DNA of 64,000 nt from Nitratireductor thuwali (lineage in GTDB: Bacteria > Pseudomonadota > Alphaproteobacteria > Rhizobiales > Rhizobiaceae). Under the pieces are notes generated by a model, which worked only from the letters and a program-made list of their open reading frames with translations, ran no database searches and was not told the origin of the DNA. Each line of letters starts with the position of its first letter. Within the stretch, counting starts at the first letter, position 1. The stretch spans positions 1,116,001 to 1,180,000 of the forward strand of contig NZ_CP030941.1 of the NCBI RefSeq assembly GCF_036621415.1, given 5' to 3'. This document shows positions 28,809 through 39,948 of the stretch, piece after piece. The position numbers and the translations under genes are program-made.

Positions 28809-28869
28809 CCTAGAGCCGCTACTCTATCGGTCGCCCGAATGTCGGGCAATGGGAAAGGGAGGACTTTCG

Positions 28870-30147
28870 ATGGACGTTCATCTCGGCCGCGCCGCGCTCG
28901 CACTGGCTTTTGCCTTGGGCGCGACCCCGGCCTACAGCCAGTCTGGGGAGCTTACCGTCTGGAGCTGGAACATTGCGGCTTCGTCGCTCGAAGCGGTTGC
29001 GGAGAAGTTCAAGGAAAAGCACCCCGACGTCGAAATCAACGTCCAGGACCTGGGCAACGACCAGGTCTTCGACCGGCTGCTCGCCGGCTGCGCGGCAGGC
29101 GGTTCGGGGCTACCCGACATCGTCTCCGTAGAAAACCACGAAGCCGAGATTTTCTGGGCGCAGTTTCCCGGCTGCTTCAGCGATCTGACGGAGCTCGGCT
29201 ATACGGAGGAGATCGCTTCCGGCTTTCCCGAATTCAAGCGGACCGAACTCGAAGTCGGCGATGCCGCCTACGCGATGCCCTGGGATTCCGGGCCGGTGGT
29301 CATGTTCTACCGCCGCGACTATTACGACAAGGCGGGCGTCGACCCGCAGGACATCGAGACCTGGGCCGATTTCATCCAGGCCGGCAAGAAGATCATGGAG
29401 GCCAATCCGGGGGTCGTCATGACCCAGGCCGACCTCAATGGCGACACCGAGTGGTTCCGCATGATCTCCAACGAGCAGGGCTGCGGCTACTTCTCCAACG
29501 ATGCCAGCGCCATCAGGGTCAATCAGCCGGCCTGCGTGGCAACCCTCGAGGCGATCAAGGACGTCTATGACGCCGGCCTCCTGAAGGCGGCCAACTGGAA
29601 CGAGAAGATCCAGTCCAACACCGCCGGAACAGTCGCCACGCAGATGTATGGCGGCTGGTATGAGGGCACGATCCGCTCCACCTCGCCTGAACAGGCCGGA
29701 CAGTGGGGCGTCTACCTGATGCCGAGCCTGTCCGAAGACGGGCCCCGCGCTGCCAATCTGGGCGGTTCCGCGCTGGCCATTCCGGCAGCTTCCGAAAACA
29801 AGGATGCGGCCTGGGCCTTCGTCAATTATGCGCTGGGCACCAATGAGGGCCAGGTCACCATGCTGCGCGAATACGGCCTCGTCCCATCGTTGCTGTCGGC
29901 CCTCGACGCTCCCTACGTCCAGCAGGAACAGCCCTTCTGGGGCGGCCAGAAGATCTGGATCGATATCCTGGGAACGCTCGACAAGATCGAGCCGAGCCGC
30001 GGTACGCCCTTCTTCGGCGATGCCGATCAGATCGTCCAGGACGTGCAGACGCAATATCTGAATGGCGGCTTCCCCGATGCCAAGGCCGCGCTGGACAGCG
30101 CCGCCGAGCAGATCGAGCTCGTCACCGGCCTTCCCGTTCAAGAATAG
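28870..30147 (+). CDS. Sugar ABC transporter substrate-binding protein (family 1)
   Basis: Periplasmic receptor of the second CUT1 importer, about 425 aa. A signal peptide (MDVHLGRAALALAFALGATPAYSQ) precedes SGELTVWSWNIAASSLEAVAEKFKEKHP. A GGGAGGAC ribosome site precedes ATG 28870; a longer in-frame frame starting at 28771 would cross the promoter region. It is unrelated in detail to the receptor at 26254, so the two systems probably take different sugars. Confidence 0.93.
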   Translation: MDVHLGRAALALAFALGATPAYSQSGELTVWSWNIAASSLEAVAEKFKEKHPDVEINVQDLGNDQVFDRLLAGCAAGGSGLPDIVSVENHEAEIFWAQFPGCFSDLTELGYTEEIASGFPEFKRTELEVGDAAYAMPWDSGPVVMFYRRDYYDKAGVDPQDIETWADFIQAGKKIMEANPGVVMTQADLNGDTEWFRMISNEQGCGYFSNDASAIRVNQPACVATLEAIKDVYDAGLLKAANWNEKIQSNTAGTVATQMYGGWYEGTIRSTSPEQAGQWGVYLMPSLSEDGPRAANLGGSALAIPAASENKDAAWAFVNYALGTNEGQVTMLREYGLVPSLLSALDAPYVQQEQPFWGGQKIWIDILGTLDKIEPSRGTPFFGDADQIVQDVQTQYLNGGFPDAKAALDSAAEQIELVTGLPVQE

Positions 30148-30204
30148 CGAACGGCGCGGGGCCAGGCGGCCCCGCTTCACGCCGAAACCGGGGAGACCAT
30201 CGGA

Positions 30205-31065
30205 ATGCGCGCGCGCACGCGGACGGCCTACGGCTTTCTCACGCCCTATCTCGTGATCTTTGCTGCCTTTTGGGTGTGGCCGATCATCTATTCCTTCTGG
30301 CTGTCTTTCCTGCAGACGCGGGGCCTTCCCTGGCGCTTCAACCCCGGCGCGACCTGGGGCCGTCTGATCGTCGACCCGGCCTTTGCCAACGCGCTCAAGA
30401 ACACGCTGCTCATCCTGGCGATCCAGGTGCCGGTGATGATCACCCTCGCCACCATACTCGCCGTCCTGCTCAACTCGCCGCTTTTGAAGGCGCGCGGCCT
30501 CATGCGCTTTGCCTTCTTCGCGCCGGTCGTCGTCGGCGAGGTGGCCTATGCCGCCGTCTTCCGGCTGATGTTCAATGCCGAGTTCGGGGTCGTGAACAAG
30601 ATCGCCGGCGGTGTCGGCCTTCCCGCCGTGGAATGGTTTTCAAACCCGACCGCGGCCATGGCTCTCATCATCATCGCCATCACCTGGCGCTGGGTGGGCT
30701 ACAACGCGATTCTCATCCTGTCCGGTCTGCAGTCCATTCCGGCCGATGTCTACGAGGCGGCGACGCTCGACCGGGTTTCGAAATTCAAGCAGTTCATTTT
30801 CATCACCCTGCCGCTTCTGCGGCCGGTCATCCTCGTCTGCCTGGTCCTGTCGATCATCGGCACCATGCAGCTTTTCGTCGAGCCGTTCCTGATCACCAAT
30901 CGCGGCGGCCCGGGCAGCGCGACCGAAACGCTCGGCCTGTTCCTCTACCGGCAGGGCTTCACGGTGCTCAATTTCGGCTACGCCTCGGCGGTCGCCTACA
31001 CCATCGCCGCGCTCGCCGTCCTGATCTCGCTCGTCAATTTCTGGCTGGCAAGGGAGCCGAAATGA
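30205..31065 (+). CDS. Sugar ABC transporter permease (MalF/UgpA-like)
   Basis: CUT1 permease of 286 aa with six hydrophobic segments and the EAA loop DVYEAATLDRVSKFKQFIFITLPLLRP. It starts after a GGGGAG site and overlaps the next permease gene by 4 bp (ATGA). Confidence 0.92.
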   Translation: MRARTRTAYGFLTPYLVIFAAFWVWPIIYSFWLSFLQTRGLPWRFNPGATWGRLIVDPAFANALKNTLLILAIQVPVMITLATILAVLLNSPLLKARGLMRFAFFAPVVVGEVAYAAVFRLMFNAEFGVVNKIAGGVGLPAVEWFSNPTAAMALIIIAITWRWVGYNAILILSGLQSIPADVYEAATLDRVSKFKQFIFITLPLLRPVILVCLVLSIIGTMQLFVEPFLITNRGGPGSATETLGLFLYRQGFTVLNFGYASAVAYTIAALAVLISLVNFWLAREPK

Positions 31066-31898
31066 AATCCAGATCCGCCGCCCGGCTGACGAACGCGATC
31101 GTGCTGCACGCGATCCTGGTGCCCTTGGCCATCGTCTGGCTGTTTCCGATCTGGATGATGTTCGTCTTCTCCACCATGCCGGAGAATGCCATTTTCAGCC
31201 CGAACGTCGTTCTCTTCCCGTCGGATCAGTTCTGGGTCAATTTCCAGCTTCTGGAAGCCGACACCAACTTCACGCGAACCGTCTTCGTCTCGGTCGTCGT
31301 GGCCCTCGTCTACACGTTCCTGTCGGTCATGCTCACTTCCATGGCCGGCTGGGCGCTGGCCCGCTACCGGTTCTTTGGCAAGCGCATCGTCCTCGGCATC
31401 ATCCTCGGCACGCTGACCCTGCCCTTCTTCGTGGTGATCATCCCGCAATTCATCATGGTCGCGCGCGACTTCGGGCTGGCGAATACATGGTTCGCGCTGA
31501 TCGTGCCCCCGCTTTTCAACTCGCTCGGCGTTCTGTTCATGCGCCAGTCCTTTTCCATGATGCCGGGTGATCTTTTCGATGCCGCCCGCGTGGAAGGCGT
31601 GAAGGAATGGCGCATCTTCCTGTTCGTCGCCCTGCCCATGGCGAGGCCGACGCTGGCGGCGCTCTGCATCATTCTCTTCCTGTTCTCCTGGAACAACTAT
31701 CTCTGGCCGCTCCTCATCAGCAACCAGCCCGACATGATGACCGCGCCCGTGGCGCTCGGCACGCTGATCGGTTTCACGCGGGTTTCCTGGGGCGGCATCA
31801 TGACGGGCGCGGTCGTTTTGACCGTCCCCATGCTCATCGTCTTTGTCGTTTTGCAGCGTCACTTCATGGCGGGGATCACCGCCGGAGCGATCAAGTAG
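31062..31898 (+). CDS. Sugar ABC transporter permease (MalG/UgpE-like)
   Basis: Partner CUT1 permease of about 278 aa, starting MKSRSAARLTNAIV. It has six segments and the EAA-type loop LFDAARVEGVKEWRIFLFVALPMARP, in which the usual EAA is DAA. The start is fixed by the ATGA overlap with the preceding gene; a longer in-frame frame only reads through that gene. Confidence 0.92.
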   Translation: MKSRSAARLTNAIVLHAILVPLAIVWLFPIWMMFVFSTMPENAIFSPNVVLFPSDQFWVNFQLLEADTNFTRTVFVSVVVALVYTFLSVMLTSMAGWALARYRFFGKRIVLGIILGTLTLPFFVVIIPQFIMVARDFGLANTWFALIVPPLFNSLGVLFMRQSFSMMPGDLFDAARVEGVKEWRIFLFVALPMARPTLAALCIILFLFSWNNYLWPLLISNQPDMMTAPVALGTLIGFTRVSWGGIMTGAVVLTVPMLIVFVVLQRHFMAGITAGAIK

Positions 31899-31910
31899 GA
31901 AGGTTGTCTG

Positions 31911-32990
31911 ATGGCGGGGGTAACCCTCAACGAGGTCAAGAAGCGGTTCGGAGCCTTCGAGGTCATACACGGAGCCTCCCTGGAGGTGAACGATGGCGAG
32001 TTTATCGTCTTCGTCGGGCCATCCGGGTGCGGAAAATCCACCCTGTTGCGCATGATAGCCGGGCTTGAGGATATCAGCGGCGGCGAAATCGGGATCGGCG
32101 GCAAGGTCGTCAATGACGTCGAGCCGGCGGACCGCGGCACGGCCATGGTCTTCCAGTCCTACGCGCTCTACCCGCACATGAACGTCCGCCAGAACCTGTC
32201 CTTCGGCCTGCGCATGAACGGCAACCCGCGCGAGGATACCGAGCGGCGCGTCAGGCACGCGGCCGAGATCCTGCGCATCACCGAGCTTCTCGACCGCCGC
32301 CCGCGCCAGCTTTCCGGCGGTCAGCGTCAGCGCGTGGCGATCGGCAGGGCCATCGTGCGCGAACCGGAGGTCTTCCTCTTCGACGAACCGCTCTCCAACC
32401 TCGATGCCGAGCTTCGGGTGCAGATGCGCGTCGAGATCGCCAAGCTCCACGCCGAACTCGGCACCACCATGATCTATGTCACCCACGACCAGACGGAGGC
32501 GATGACGCTGGCCGACCGGATCGTCGTCCTCCGCGACGGGCGCATCGAACAGATCGGCAGGCCGCTCGATCTTTACGACGATCCGGCCAACCGGTTCGTC
32601 GCCGGCTTTCTCGGCTCCCCGAAGATGAATTTTCTCGAGGCCGAGGTCGTTGCAAGCGGCAGTACCGGCGCAACCCTCGCCCTCCTGAACCACCAGGGCG
32701 CAAAGCTCACGATTCCGGTCGCCAACGCCGTCTCCGGCGGGGAGCGTGTCGTCGTCGGCATCCGCCCCGAGCACTTCCGGGAGGCCGGCAAAGGCGACTG
32801 CAACCTTCAGCTCGATGTCGATGTCGTCGAGCATCTCGGCTCCACGAGCTATGTCTACGCCAACACCAACTCGCCCGAGCAGCTCATCGTCCAGCGCGAG
32901 GAGCAGCAGGGCCGGCTTGACACGCTGAACGTCTCGATCCCATCGGCCCGGGTCTACCTGTTCGATCAGGCCGGCAAACGGCTCCAATAA
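31911..32990 (+). CDS. Sugar ABC transporter ATP-binding protein (UgpC/MalK-like)
   Basis: ATPase of the second CUT1 importer, 359 aa. Walker A is [11 protein letters not shown], signature [19 protein letters not shown], Walker [15 protein letters not shown], switch His in YVTHDQTEAM, and a C-terminal TOBE domain with VGIRPEHFRE. It closely resembles the ATPase at 21047-22132, down to [15 protein letters not shown], which suggests a shared origin by duplication. Confidence 0.93.
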   Translation: MAGVTLNEVKKRFGAFEVIHGASLEVNDGEFIVFVGPSGCGKSTLLRMIAGLEDISGGEIGIGGKVVNDVEPADRGTAMVFQSYALYPHMNVRQNLSFGLRMNGNPREDTERRVRHAAEILRITELLDRRPRQLSGGQRQRVAIGRAIVREPEVFLFDEPLSNLDAELRVQMRVEIAKLHAELGTTMIYVTHDQTEAMTLADRIVVLRDGRIEQIGRPLDLYDDPANRFVAGFLGSPKMNFLEAEVVASGSTGATLALLNHQGAKLTIPVANAVSGGERVVVGIRPEHFREAGKGDCNLQLDVDVVEHLGSTSYVYANTNSPEQLIVQREEQQGRLDTLNVSIPSARVYLFDQAGKRLQ

Positions 32991-33015
32991 ACATCCGCAA
33001 CGAAAGAGATTTATC

Positions 33016-35028
33016 ATGAGCGAACATTCCCGACTGCGCTGGGGCATTGTCGGACCAGGCACCATCGCCCGGGCCTTCGCGGATGGCCTTGCCCATTCGC
33101 GCACCGGCACGCTCGCCGCCATTGGAACCCGCAATCCGGATCGGCCCGGCCTGGGCGAGCATTTTCCCGGCGCGCGCGTGCATCGCGGCTATGAGGCGCT
33201 GCTGGCGGATGACGAGATAGACGCGATCTACATCGCCACGCCGCACCCCACCCACGCCGAATGGGCCATCAAGGCCGCGGAAGCGGGCAAGCATGTGCTG
33301 GTGGAAAAGCCGATGGGGCTCACCGCCTACGAGGCCGAGGCGATCATCCACGCCGCGCGGCGCGCCGGCACCTTCATGGGCGAAGGCTACATGTACCGCC
33401 TCCACCCCCAGACCGCCAGGCTGCTGGAGCTCATCCGCGACGGCGTGATCGGCGACGTCCGCATGGTCAAGTCGAGCTTCGGCTTTGCCATGCCAGGCTT
33501 CGACCCCGAGCACCGCCTCTATTCAAGCCTCCTTGCGGGCGGCGGCATTCTGGACGTGGGCGGCTATCCCGTTTCCATGGCGCGGCTGATCGCCGGCGCG
33601 ACGGTGGACAAGCCCTTTCTGGAACCGGAAAAACTGGTCGGCACGGCCCATCTCGGCCAGTCGGGCGTTGATGAGTGGGCGTCGGCCGTCCTGCACTTCC
33701 CCAACGGCATCCTGGCGGAGGTCTCCTGCTCGATCTCGCTCAAGCAGGACAATGTGCTGCGCGTCTTCGGCACCGCGGGACGCATCGAGGTCGCCGATTT
33801 CTGGTTTGCCTCCGGCAAGCAGGGCGGCGAGGGCCGCATCGAGATCATCGGAAATGACGGCAGCCGCCGGACCGTCGCGGTCGCCGAGCCGCGCCGTCTT
33901 TATGCTTTCGAGATAGACGCCGCCGCCGAGGCGATCCGCGCCGGCCGTCAGGAGTTTGCCGCGCCCGGCATGAGTTGGGCCGACACGCTCGGCAACCTCA
34001 AGGTGATGGACAAATGGCGCATGGCCGCGGGTCTTGAATATGAGATCGAAAAACCGGCCCTGCGCACCCGCACGCTCAAGGGCGAGGTCCTGGAAAAACG
34101 CTTCGAGCGCATCGGTGCACGCACGATAGCCGGCCTCGACCGGCCGGTCTCGCAGGTCGTGCTCGGCTTCGAGGACTTTCCGACCTTCGCCAGCGCCTCG
34201 GTCCTTCTCGACGCCTATTTCGAGCGGGGCGGCAACGTGTTCGACACCGCCTATGTCTATGGCAGCGGCCGCGCCGAGCGCCTCCTCGGCCAGTGGATGA
34301 AGAGCCGCAACGTGCGCGAGGCGGCCGTCGTCATCGGCAAAGGCGCCCACACTCCCCTCACCTACCCGGACGTGATCGGCCGACAGCTCGACGAGACGCT
34401 GGACCGCCTCCAGACCGACCATCTGGACATCTATTTCATGCACCGGGACAATCCCGCTGTGCCGGTCGATGAATTCGTCGACGCAATGGATGCGGAGGTG
34501 AAGGCCGGGCGCATCCGCGGTCCTTTCGGCGGCTCCAACTGGACGCGCGAGCGCATGGACGCGGCGATCGACTATGCCAGGCGGACCGGCAAGACGGCCC
34601 CCATGGTGCTGTCGAACAACTTCTCGCTCGCTGAGATGCACAATCCTATCTGGCCCGGCTGCGTCTCCGCGTCCGACGATTCCTGGAAGGCGTGGCTGAA
34701 GGAGCGGCAGGTCACGAACTTCGCCTGGTCGAGCCAGGGCCGAGGCTTCTTCACCGAGCGGGCCGGCCGCGACAAGCGCGACAATGAGGAGCTGGTGCGC
34801 TGCTGGTACTCGGATCAGAATTTCGCCCGCCGCGACCGCGCCGTGGCCCTGGCCGAAAGACGGGGCTGCAAGCCGATCCATATCGCGCTCGCCTATGTGC
34901 TCGCCCAGCCCTTTCCGGTCGTGCCGCTGATCGGCCCGCGCGCCATCGCCGAGCTCGACGACAGCCTGCGGGCTCTCGATATCAGGCTTTCGCCCGACGA
35001 TATCCGATGGCTGGAATCGGGCGCCTGA
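33016..35028 (+). CDS. Fusion of a Gfo/Idh/MocA oxidoreductase and an aldo/keto reductase
   Basis: A 670-aa protein with two complete oxidoreductase folds. Residues 1 to about 340 are Gfo/Idh/MocA: Rossmann GIVGPGTIARAF, the conserved HVLVEKPMG, and the C-terminal domain with GGGILDVGGYP. Residues from about 365 to 670 are an aldo/keto reductase barrel. Its tetrad is complete: Asp and Tyr five residues apart in FDTAYVYG, Lys in VIGKGAH and His in YFMHRDN. The cofactor-binding end is PLIGPRAIAELDDSL. The frame is open throughout without a stop or internal start signal. It ends the second CUT1 operon, 25 bp after the ATPase gene. Two linked redox steps on one sugar, such as oxidation followed by reduction at another carbon, are a plausible role (inference). 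Confidence 0.9.
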   Translation: MSEHSRLRWGIVGPGTIARAFADGLAHSRTGTLAAIGTRNPDRPGLGEHFPGARVHRGYEALLADDEIDAIYIATPHPTHAEWAIKAAEAGKHVLVEKPMGLTAYEAEAIIHAARRAGTFMGEGYMYRLHPQTARLLELIRDGVIGDVRMVKSSFGFAMPGFDPEHRLYSSLLAGGGILDVGGYPVSMARLIAGATVDKPFLEPEKLVGTAHLGQSGVDEWASAVLHFPNGILAEVSCSISLKQDNVLRVFGTAGRIEVADFWFASGKQGGEGRIEIIGNDGSRRTVAVAEPRRLYAFEIDAAAEAIRAGRQEFAAPGMSWADTLGNLKVMDKWRMAAGLEYEIEKPALRTRTLKGEVLEKRFERIGARTIAGLDRPVSQVVLGFEDFPTFASASVLLDAYFERGGNVFDTAYVYGSGRAERLLGQWMKSRNVREAAVVIGKGAHTPLTYPDVIGRQLDETLDRLQTDHLDIYFMHRDNPAVPVDEFVDAMDAEVKAGRIRGPFGGSNWTRERMDAAIDYARRTGKTAPMVLSNNFSLAEMHNPIWPGCVSASDDSWKAWLKERQVTNFAWSSQGRGFFTERAGRDKRDNEELVRCWYSDQNFARRDRAVALAERRGCKPIHIALAYVLAQPFPVVPLIGPRAIAELDDSLRALDIRLSPDDIRWLESGA

Positions 35029-35182
35029 TCGTGCCGGGCGGCTGGCAATTCCAGGAAAGGCAGGGGCCGGTTCTCTGTCCGGAATTGGGTGGAAACAAGC
35101 AGTTCGATCAGTTCGTCGTTCCTGTGAAACGGTGAACTGTTCGGGCCCTGCGGAAGGAGGTGCTGCCAGTCCCGAAGGAGCG

Positions 35183-35198
35183 GCCGGCAGGGGCCGGC
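35183..35198 (-). terminator. GC hairpin just downstream of ureG
   Basis: GCCGGC (35183-35188) and GCCGGC (35193-35198) form a 6-bp stem with loop AGGG directly after the ureG stop. No T tract follows, so termination would be weak or Rho-dependent. Confidence 0.3.
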
Positions 35199-35199
35199 G

Positions 35200-35841
35200 T
35201 CAAAGCCGGCTCCCCTCGCCTTCGGCCTGCCCGAGCGCGCCCATCTTCTCGATAAAGGCGATGATTTCATCCACGCCCACCCGACGTGAAAGATCGGTCA
35301 TCACATAGGGGCGGCCGAGGCGCGCCTTTTCCGTGTCGGCCCGCATCACCTCGAGATCGGCGCCGACATGAGGCGCAAGGTCCGTCTTGTTGATGACGAG
35401 GAGGTCGGAGCGGGTGATCGCCGGACCGCCCTTGCGCGGAATCTTCTCTCCCTGCGCGACGGAGATGACGTAGATCGTGAGATCGGCCAGGTCGGGCGAG
35501 AAGGTGGCGGCAAGATTGTCGCCGCCGCTCTCGATCAGCACCACGTCGAGATCGGGAAAACGACGGTTGAGGTCGGCGATGGCCGAAAGGTTGAGGGAAG
35601 CATCTTCGCGGATCGCCGTATGCGGACAGCCGCCGGTCTCCACGCCCACGATCCGGTCTTCCGAGATCGCCTGAAGGCGCGCCAGGATCAGCGCGTCCTC
35701 CTTGGTGTAGATGTCGTTTGTAACCACCGCCATCGAATAGCGGTCGCGCATCGCCTTCAGCAGGACCTCGCACAACGTCGTCTTGCCGGACCCGACGGGT
35801 CCGCCGATGCCGATGCGGAGCGGGCCATTGGGGGATTTCAT
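35200..35841 (-). CDS. ureG: Urease accessory GTPase UreG
   Basis: SIMIBI GTPase of about 213 aa that powers nickel delivery to apo-urease with UreE, UreF and UreD. It has the P-loop [11 protein letters not shown], nickel-binding Cys-Pro-His in [17 protein letters not shown], Walker B-like [15 protein letters not shown] and the guanine-specificity NKTDLAP. Length is standard. The start (MKSPNGPL) overlaps the ureF stop. It is the last gene of the urea locus. Confidence 0.98.
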   Translation of the reverse strand: MKSPNGPLRIGIGGPVGSGKTTLCEVLLKAMRDRYSMAVVTNDIYTKEDALILARLQAISEDRIVGVETGGCPHTAIREDASLNLSAIADLNRRFPDLDVVLIESGGDNLAATFSPDLADLTIYVISVAQGEKIPRKGGPAITRSDLLVINKTDLAPHVGADLEVMRADTEKARLGRPYVMTDLSRRVGVDEIIAFIEKMGALGQAEGEGSRL

Positions 35842-36500
35842 GAGCGGAAGATCCTTGTTGCAAGTGTTTCGTGCTTCATGGCCGCAATGTCGGCCGCATA
35901 GGCCGCCGAGCCGAGGTCGTCGACGGTGGCGTCCGACAATACAGCCGCCAGGGCTTCTATCATGGGCTCGAGTCCGGCCTGGATATTCAGGCCGTCCGTC
36001 TGGCCGATCGGCACCAGCCGCACGGCGACCGAAATCTGCGCCTGTGCAAAGGCGGCCAGATAGGCAGTGAGCGTTCCGGTGGCATCTATGCCTCCGGCTC
36101 CCGCCGCCGCCCCGAACGCGACCGGATAGGGGCATGGGGAGGCAAGCCGGTCATGCACCGGCGCCGGCCACGCGCGTACCGCCTCCATGAATGCATTTCC
36201 GGTCACCAGCATTTCTTCGCGCCGCTGGCGCGCCGGCGTCAGCGCCAGGCACAGTTCGGCCAACGCGCAGAGCCGGGCGGCGCTCCCACACGTGCGATGA
36301 GCCTCGGCCACGAAAATGGCATCGCTGTGCGCGGTGCCGCTTTTGAGGCTGGCTTCGATCCAGTTACGCGTCCGGGCGGGGTCGCCAACGGTGCCTTCTG
36401 CAATGGCCGTTTCCAGGCCGCCCGAATAGGCAAACGCGCCCGCGGGAAAGGCGGGTGAGCTCCACGCCAGCAGCCTTTGCAGGGCGCGCGGCTCAGTCAT
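35838..36500 (-). CDS. ureF: Urease accessory protein UreF
   Basis: All-helical urease chaperone of about 220 aa that bridges UreD and UreG and gates GTP hydrolysis. [24 protein letters not shown] is the family's N-terminal signature and [11 protein letters not shown] its conserved tail. ATG 36500 (MTEPRALQ) overlaps the ureE stop by 8 bp. Confidence 0.97.
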   Translation of the reverse strand: MTEPRALQRLLAWSSPAFPAGAFAYSGGLETAIAEGTVGDPARTRNWIEASLKSGTAHSDAIFVAEAHRTCGSAARLCALAELCLALTPARQRREEMLVTGNAFMEAVRAWPAPVHDRLASPCPYPVAFGAAAGAGGIDATGTLTAYLAAFAQAQISVAVRLVPIGQTDGLNIQAGLEPMIEALAAVLSDATVDDLGSAAYAADIAAMKHETLATRIFRS

Positions 36501-36945
36501 GGTGGTGATGGTGGCCCTGCGCATGACCGTGATAGGCGCCGCCTTCGGGCGAAAAGGGTTCCGCGACCTCGGTCACGGTGGCGCCAAGCCCCGTCAGCAT
36601 GTCGCAAATGACGCGATCGCGGCGGATGAGGATACGGTCCTGCATGATCTGCGCAGGCAGATGGCGGTTCCCCAACTGCCAGGCAAGCGCGACAAGGTGC
36701 CGGGCATCGCGCCCGCGCACCTCGTAAAGGAGTTCGGGCGCCGCCCGCACCTCGACCACGCTTCCATCGTCGAGAACGAGGCCGTCGCCATGTTGGAGCA
36801 GCCGCGCCTCGGGAAGGTCCAGCAGGAATTCCATCCCGTTGTCGGAGCGCATGGAAACGCGGCGGCGATGGCGTGCCGTCTCGTCGAGCGTGATTGTGTC
36901 GGCGGCAGCGCCGAAGGAGCGGGTGACAGCGGTGGCGCGGTTCAT
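36493..36945 (-). CDS. ureE: Urease accessory protein UreE (nickel metallochaperone)
   Basis: Nickel-binding chaperone of about 150 aa. It has an N-terminal peptide-binding domain and a C-terminal metal-binding domain including GNRHLPAQI, with the conserved metal-site His. It ends in the His-rich tail [14 protein letters not shown], which would raise nickel-binding capacity. It sits 20 bp after ureC. Confidence 0.97.
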   Translation of the reverse strand: MNRATAVTRSFGAAADTITLDETARHRRRVSMRSDNGMEFLLDLPEARLLQHGDGLVLDDGSVVEVRAAPELLYEVRGRDARHLVALAWQLGNRHLPAQIMQDRILIRRDRVICDMLTGLGATVTEVAEPFSPEGGAYHGHAQGHHHHHD

Positions 36946-36965
36946 TGTTGCATTGGCTCCCGGTC

Positions 36966-38677
<1,712 letters not shown>

Positions 38678-38678
<1 letters not shown>

Positions 38679-38986
38679 CAAAGCGCTCCCATGATCTTCT
38701 GCTGAAAGCCATAGGCCTTTCGGCTGCCCGAAAGCGGCACCAGCCGCACCTCGCGCGTCTGGCCGGGTTCGAAGCGGACCGCCGTTCCGGCGGCAATGTC
38801 GAGGCGGCGCCCGCGCGCCTTGTCGCGGTCGAAGGAAAGCGCCTCGTTGGCTTCGAAGAAGTGGTAATGCGAGCCCACCTGGACCGGCCGGTCGCCCGTG
38901 TTGGAAACCTCCAGCACCACCTGCTCGGCGCCCGCGTTCAACTCGATCTCGCCGGGCTTGGTAATGACTTCACCGGGTATCGTCAT
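38678..38986 (-). CDS. ureB: Urease beta subunit UreB
   Basis: Structural subunit of 102 aa, starting [12 protein letters not shown] and containing [17 protein letters not shown], the conserved core that packs against UreC. The start is supported by the family N-terminus; the longer in-frame frame is spurious. It overlaps ureC by one base and follows the HupE-type gene. Confidence 0.98.
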
Positions 38987-39011
38987 GGTAGGGTCTCCTG
39001 CGATGGGCGGC

Positions 39012-39602
39012 TCAGCCGGCAAAGGCGAGCCATAGGCCGGCGAGTGCCGTGGCAAGGCCGGCCATGCGGGTCAAAAGCCCGTCCATCGCCCCCTTCTGCC
39101 GGCGGCCCAGGGCAAGTCCCAGCGCGATGCCCGCCATGTGCAGGAGCGCCGTGGCGACGGCGAATCCCGCGGCAAAGGGCAGCGCGCCGGCCATGCCGAG
39201 TTCGGCGCCATGGGCATGGCCGTGGAAGAAGGCGAAAAAGGCGACGCATCCCGCGACGCCCGCCACGGGCAGCGGCAGGGCAAGCGCCATCATCAGGCCG
39301 ATGAAGACGATGGAGGCGAGGATCACCGGCTCCACCAGCGGCAGCGGTGCGCCTGAAAGGGCGGCGGCGAAGCCCGCGATCATCGTGCCGACGAAGGCCG
39401 CCGGCACGATCGTAAGACCCCGCTGCCCAAGGCTCGCCGCCCACAGGCCGACCGCCACCATCACCAGGACGTGGTCGGCGCCGAAGAGAGGGTGCGAGAA
39501 GCCGGCCATGAAGGAACCGTGTCCGGCGGGATCGAGATGCGCGAAAGCAGGCGCGGTGGCTGCGAAAAAAACAGCGGCGGCAAATGCAGGACGTTTGAAC
39601 AT
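39012..39602 (-). CDS. HupE/UreJ family membrane protein (probable nickel-related)
   Basis: Membrane protein of 196 aa with a cleavable-looking signal ending AFAH and about six membrane segments. [16 protein letters not shown] carries the family His and Asp motif (HPxxGxDH) and FHGHAHGAE adds further His residues. HupE/UreJ proteins are linked to nickel uptake in hydrogenase and urease loci; direct evidence differs among organisms. Its place between ureA and ureB supports nickel supply to this urease. Confidence 0.92.
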   Translation of the reverse strand: MFKRPAFAAAVFFAATAPAFAHLDPAGHGSFMAGFSHPLFGADHVLVMVAVGLWAASLGQRGLTIVPAAFVGTMIAGFAAALSGAPLPLVEPVILASIVFIGLMMALALPLPVAGVAGCVAFFAFFHGHAHGAELGMAGALPFAAGFAVATALLHMAGIALGLALGRRQKGAMDGLLTRMAGLATALAGLWLAFAG

Positions 39603-39628
39603 GCGAAAATTCCCTTGAAAATTCTCAG

Positions 39629-39931
39629 TCAGCGGATCGGTTCGTGAACGGTGACGAGCTTGGTGCCGTCGGGAAAGGTGGCTTCCACCTGGATGTCGTG
39701 GATCATCTCGGCCACGCCCTCCATCACCTGCTCGCGGCTGATGACGTGAGCGCCCGCCTCCATGAGCTCGGCCACCGGGCGGCCGTCGCGCGCGCCTTCC
39801 ACGATGAAATCGGTGATGAGAGCGATCGCCTCGGGATGGTTGAGCCTCACGCCGCGCTCGAGCCGTCGCCGCGCCACCATGGCGGCCATGGCGATCAGCA
39901 GCTTGTCTTTTTCTCGGGGCGTCAGGTTCAT
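39629..39931 (-). CDS. ureA: Urease gamma subunit UreA
   Basis: Structural subunit of 100 aa, beginning [24 protein letters not shown] and containing [21 protein letters not shown] and VTVHEPIR, all standard for UreA. The start at 39931 matches the family N-terminus. It lies 17 bp after ureD. Confidence 0.99.
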   Translation of the reverse strand: MNLTPREKDKLLIAMAAMVARRRLERGVRLNHPEAIALITDFIVEGARDGRPVAELMEAGAHVISREQVMEGVAEMIHDIQVEATFPDGTKLVTVHEPIR

Positions 39932-39948
39932 GGGTGTCTCATTCTCGT

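Noticed and set aside
30996..33134. 712-aa minus-strand frame across the second sugar operon
   Set aside because: It crosses three well-supported plus-strand genes and reads as an antisense frame, despite stretches that resemble charged proteins.
33016..35028. Two separate genes rather than a fusion
   Set aside because: No stop, start with ribosome site, or frame change was found between the two domains around 34000-34120.
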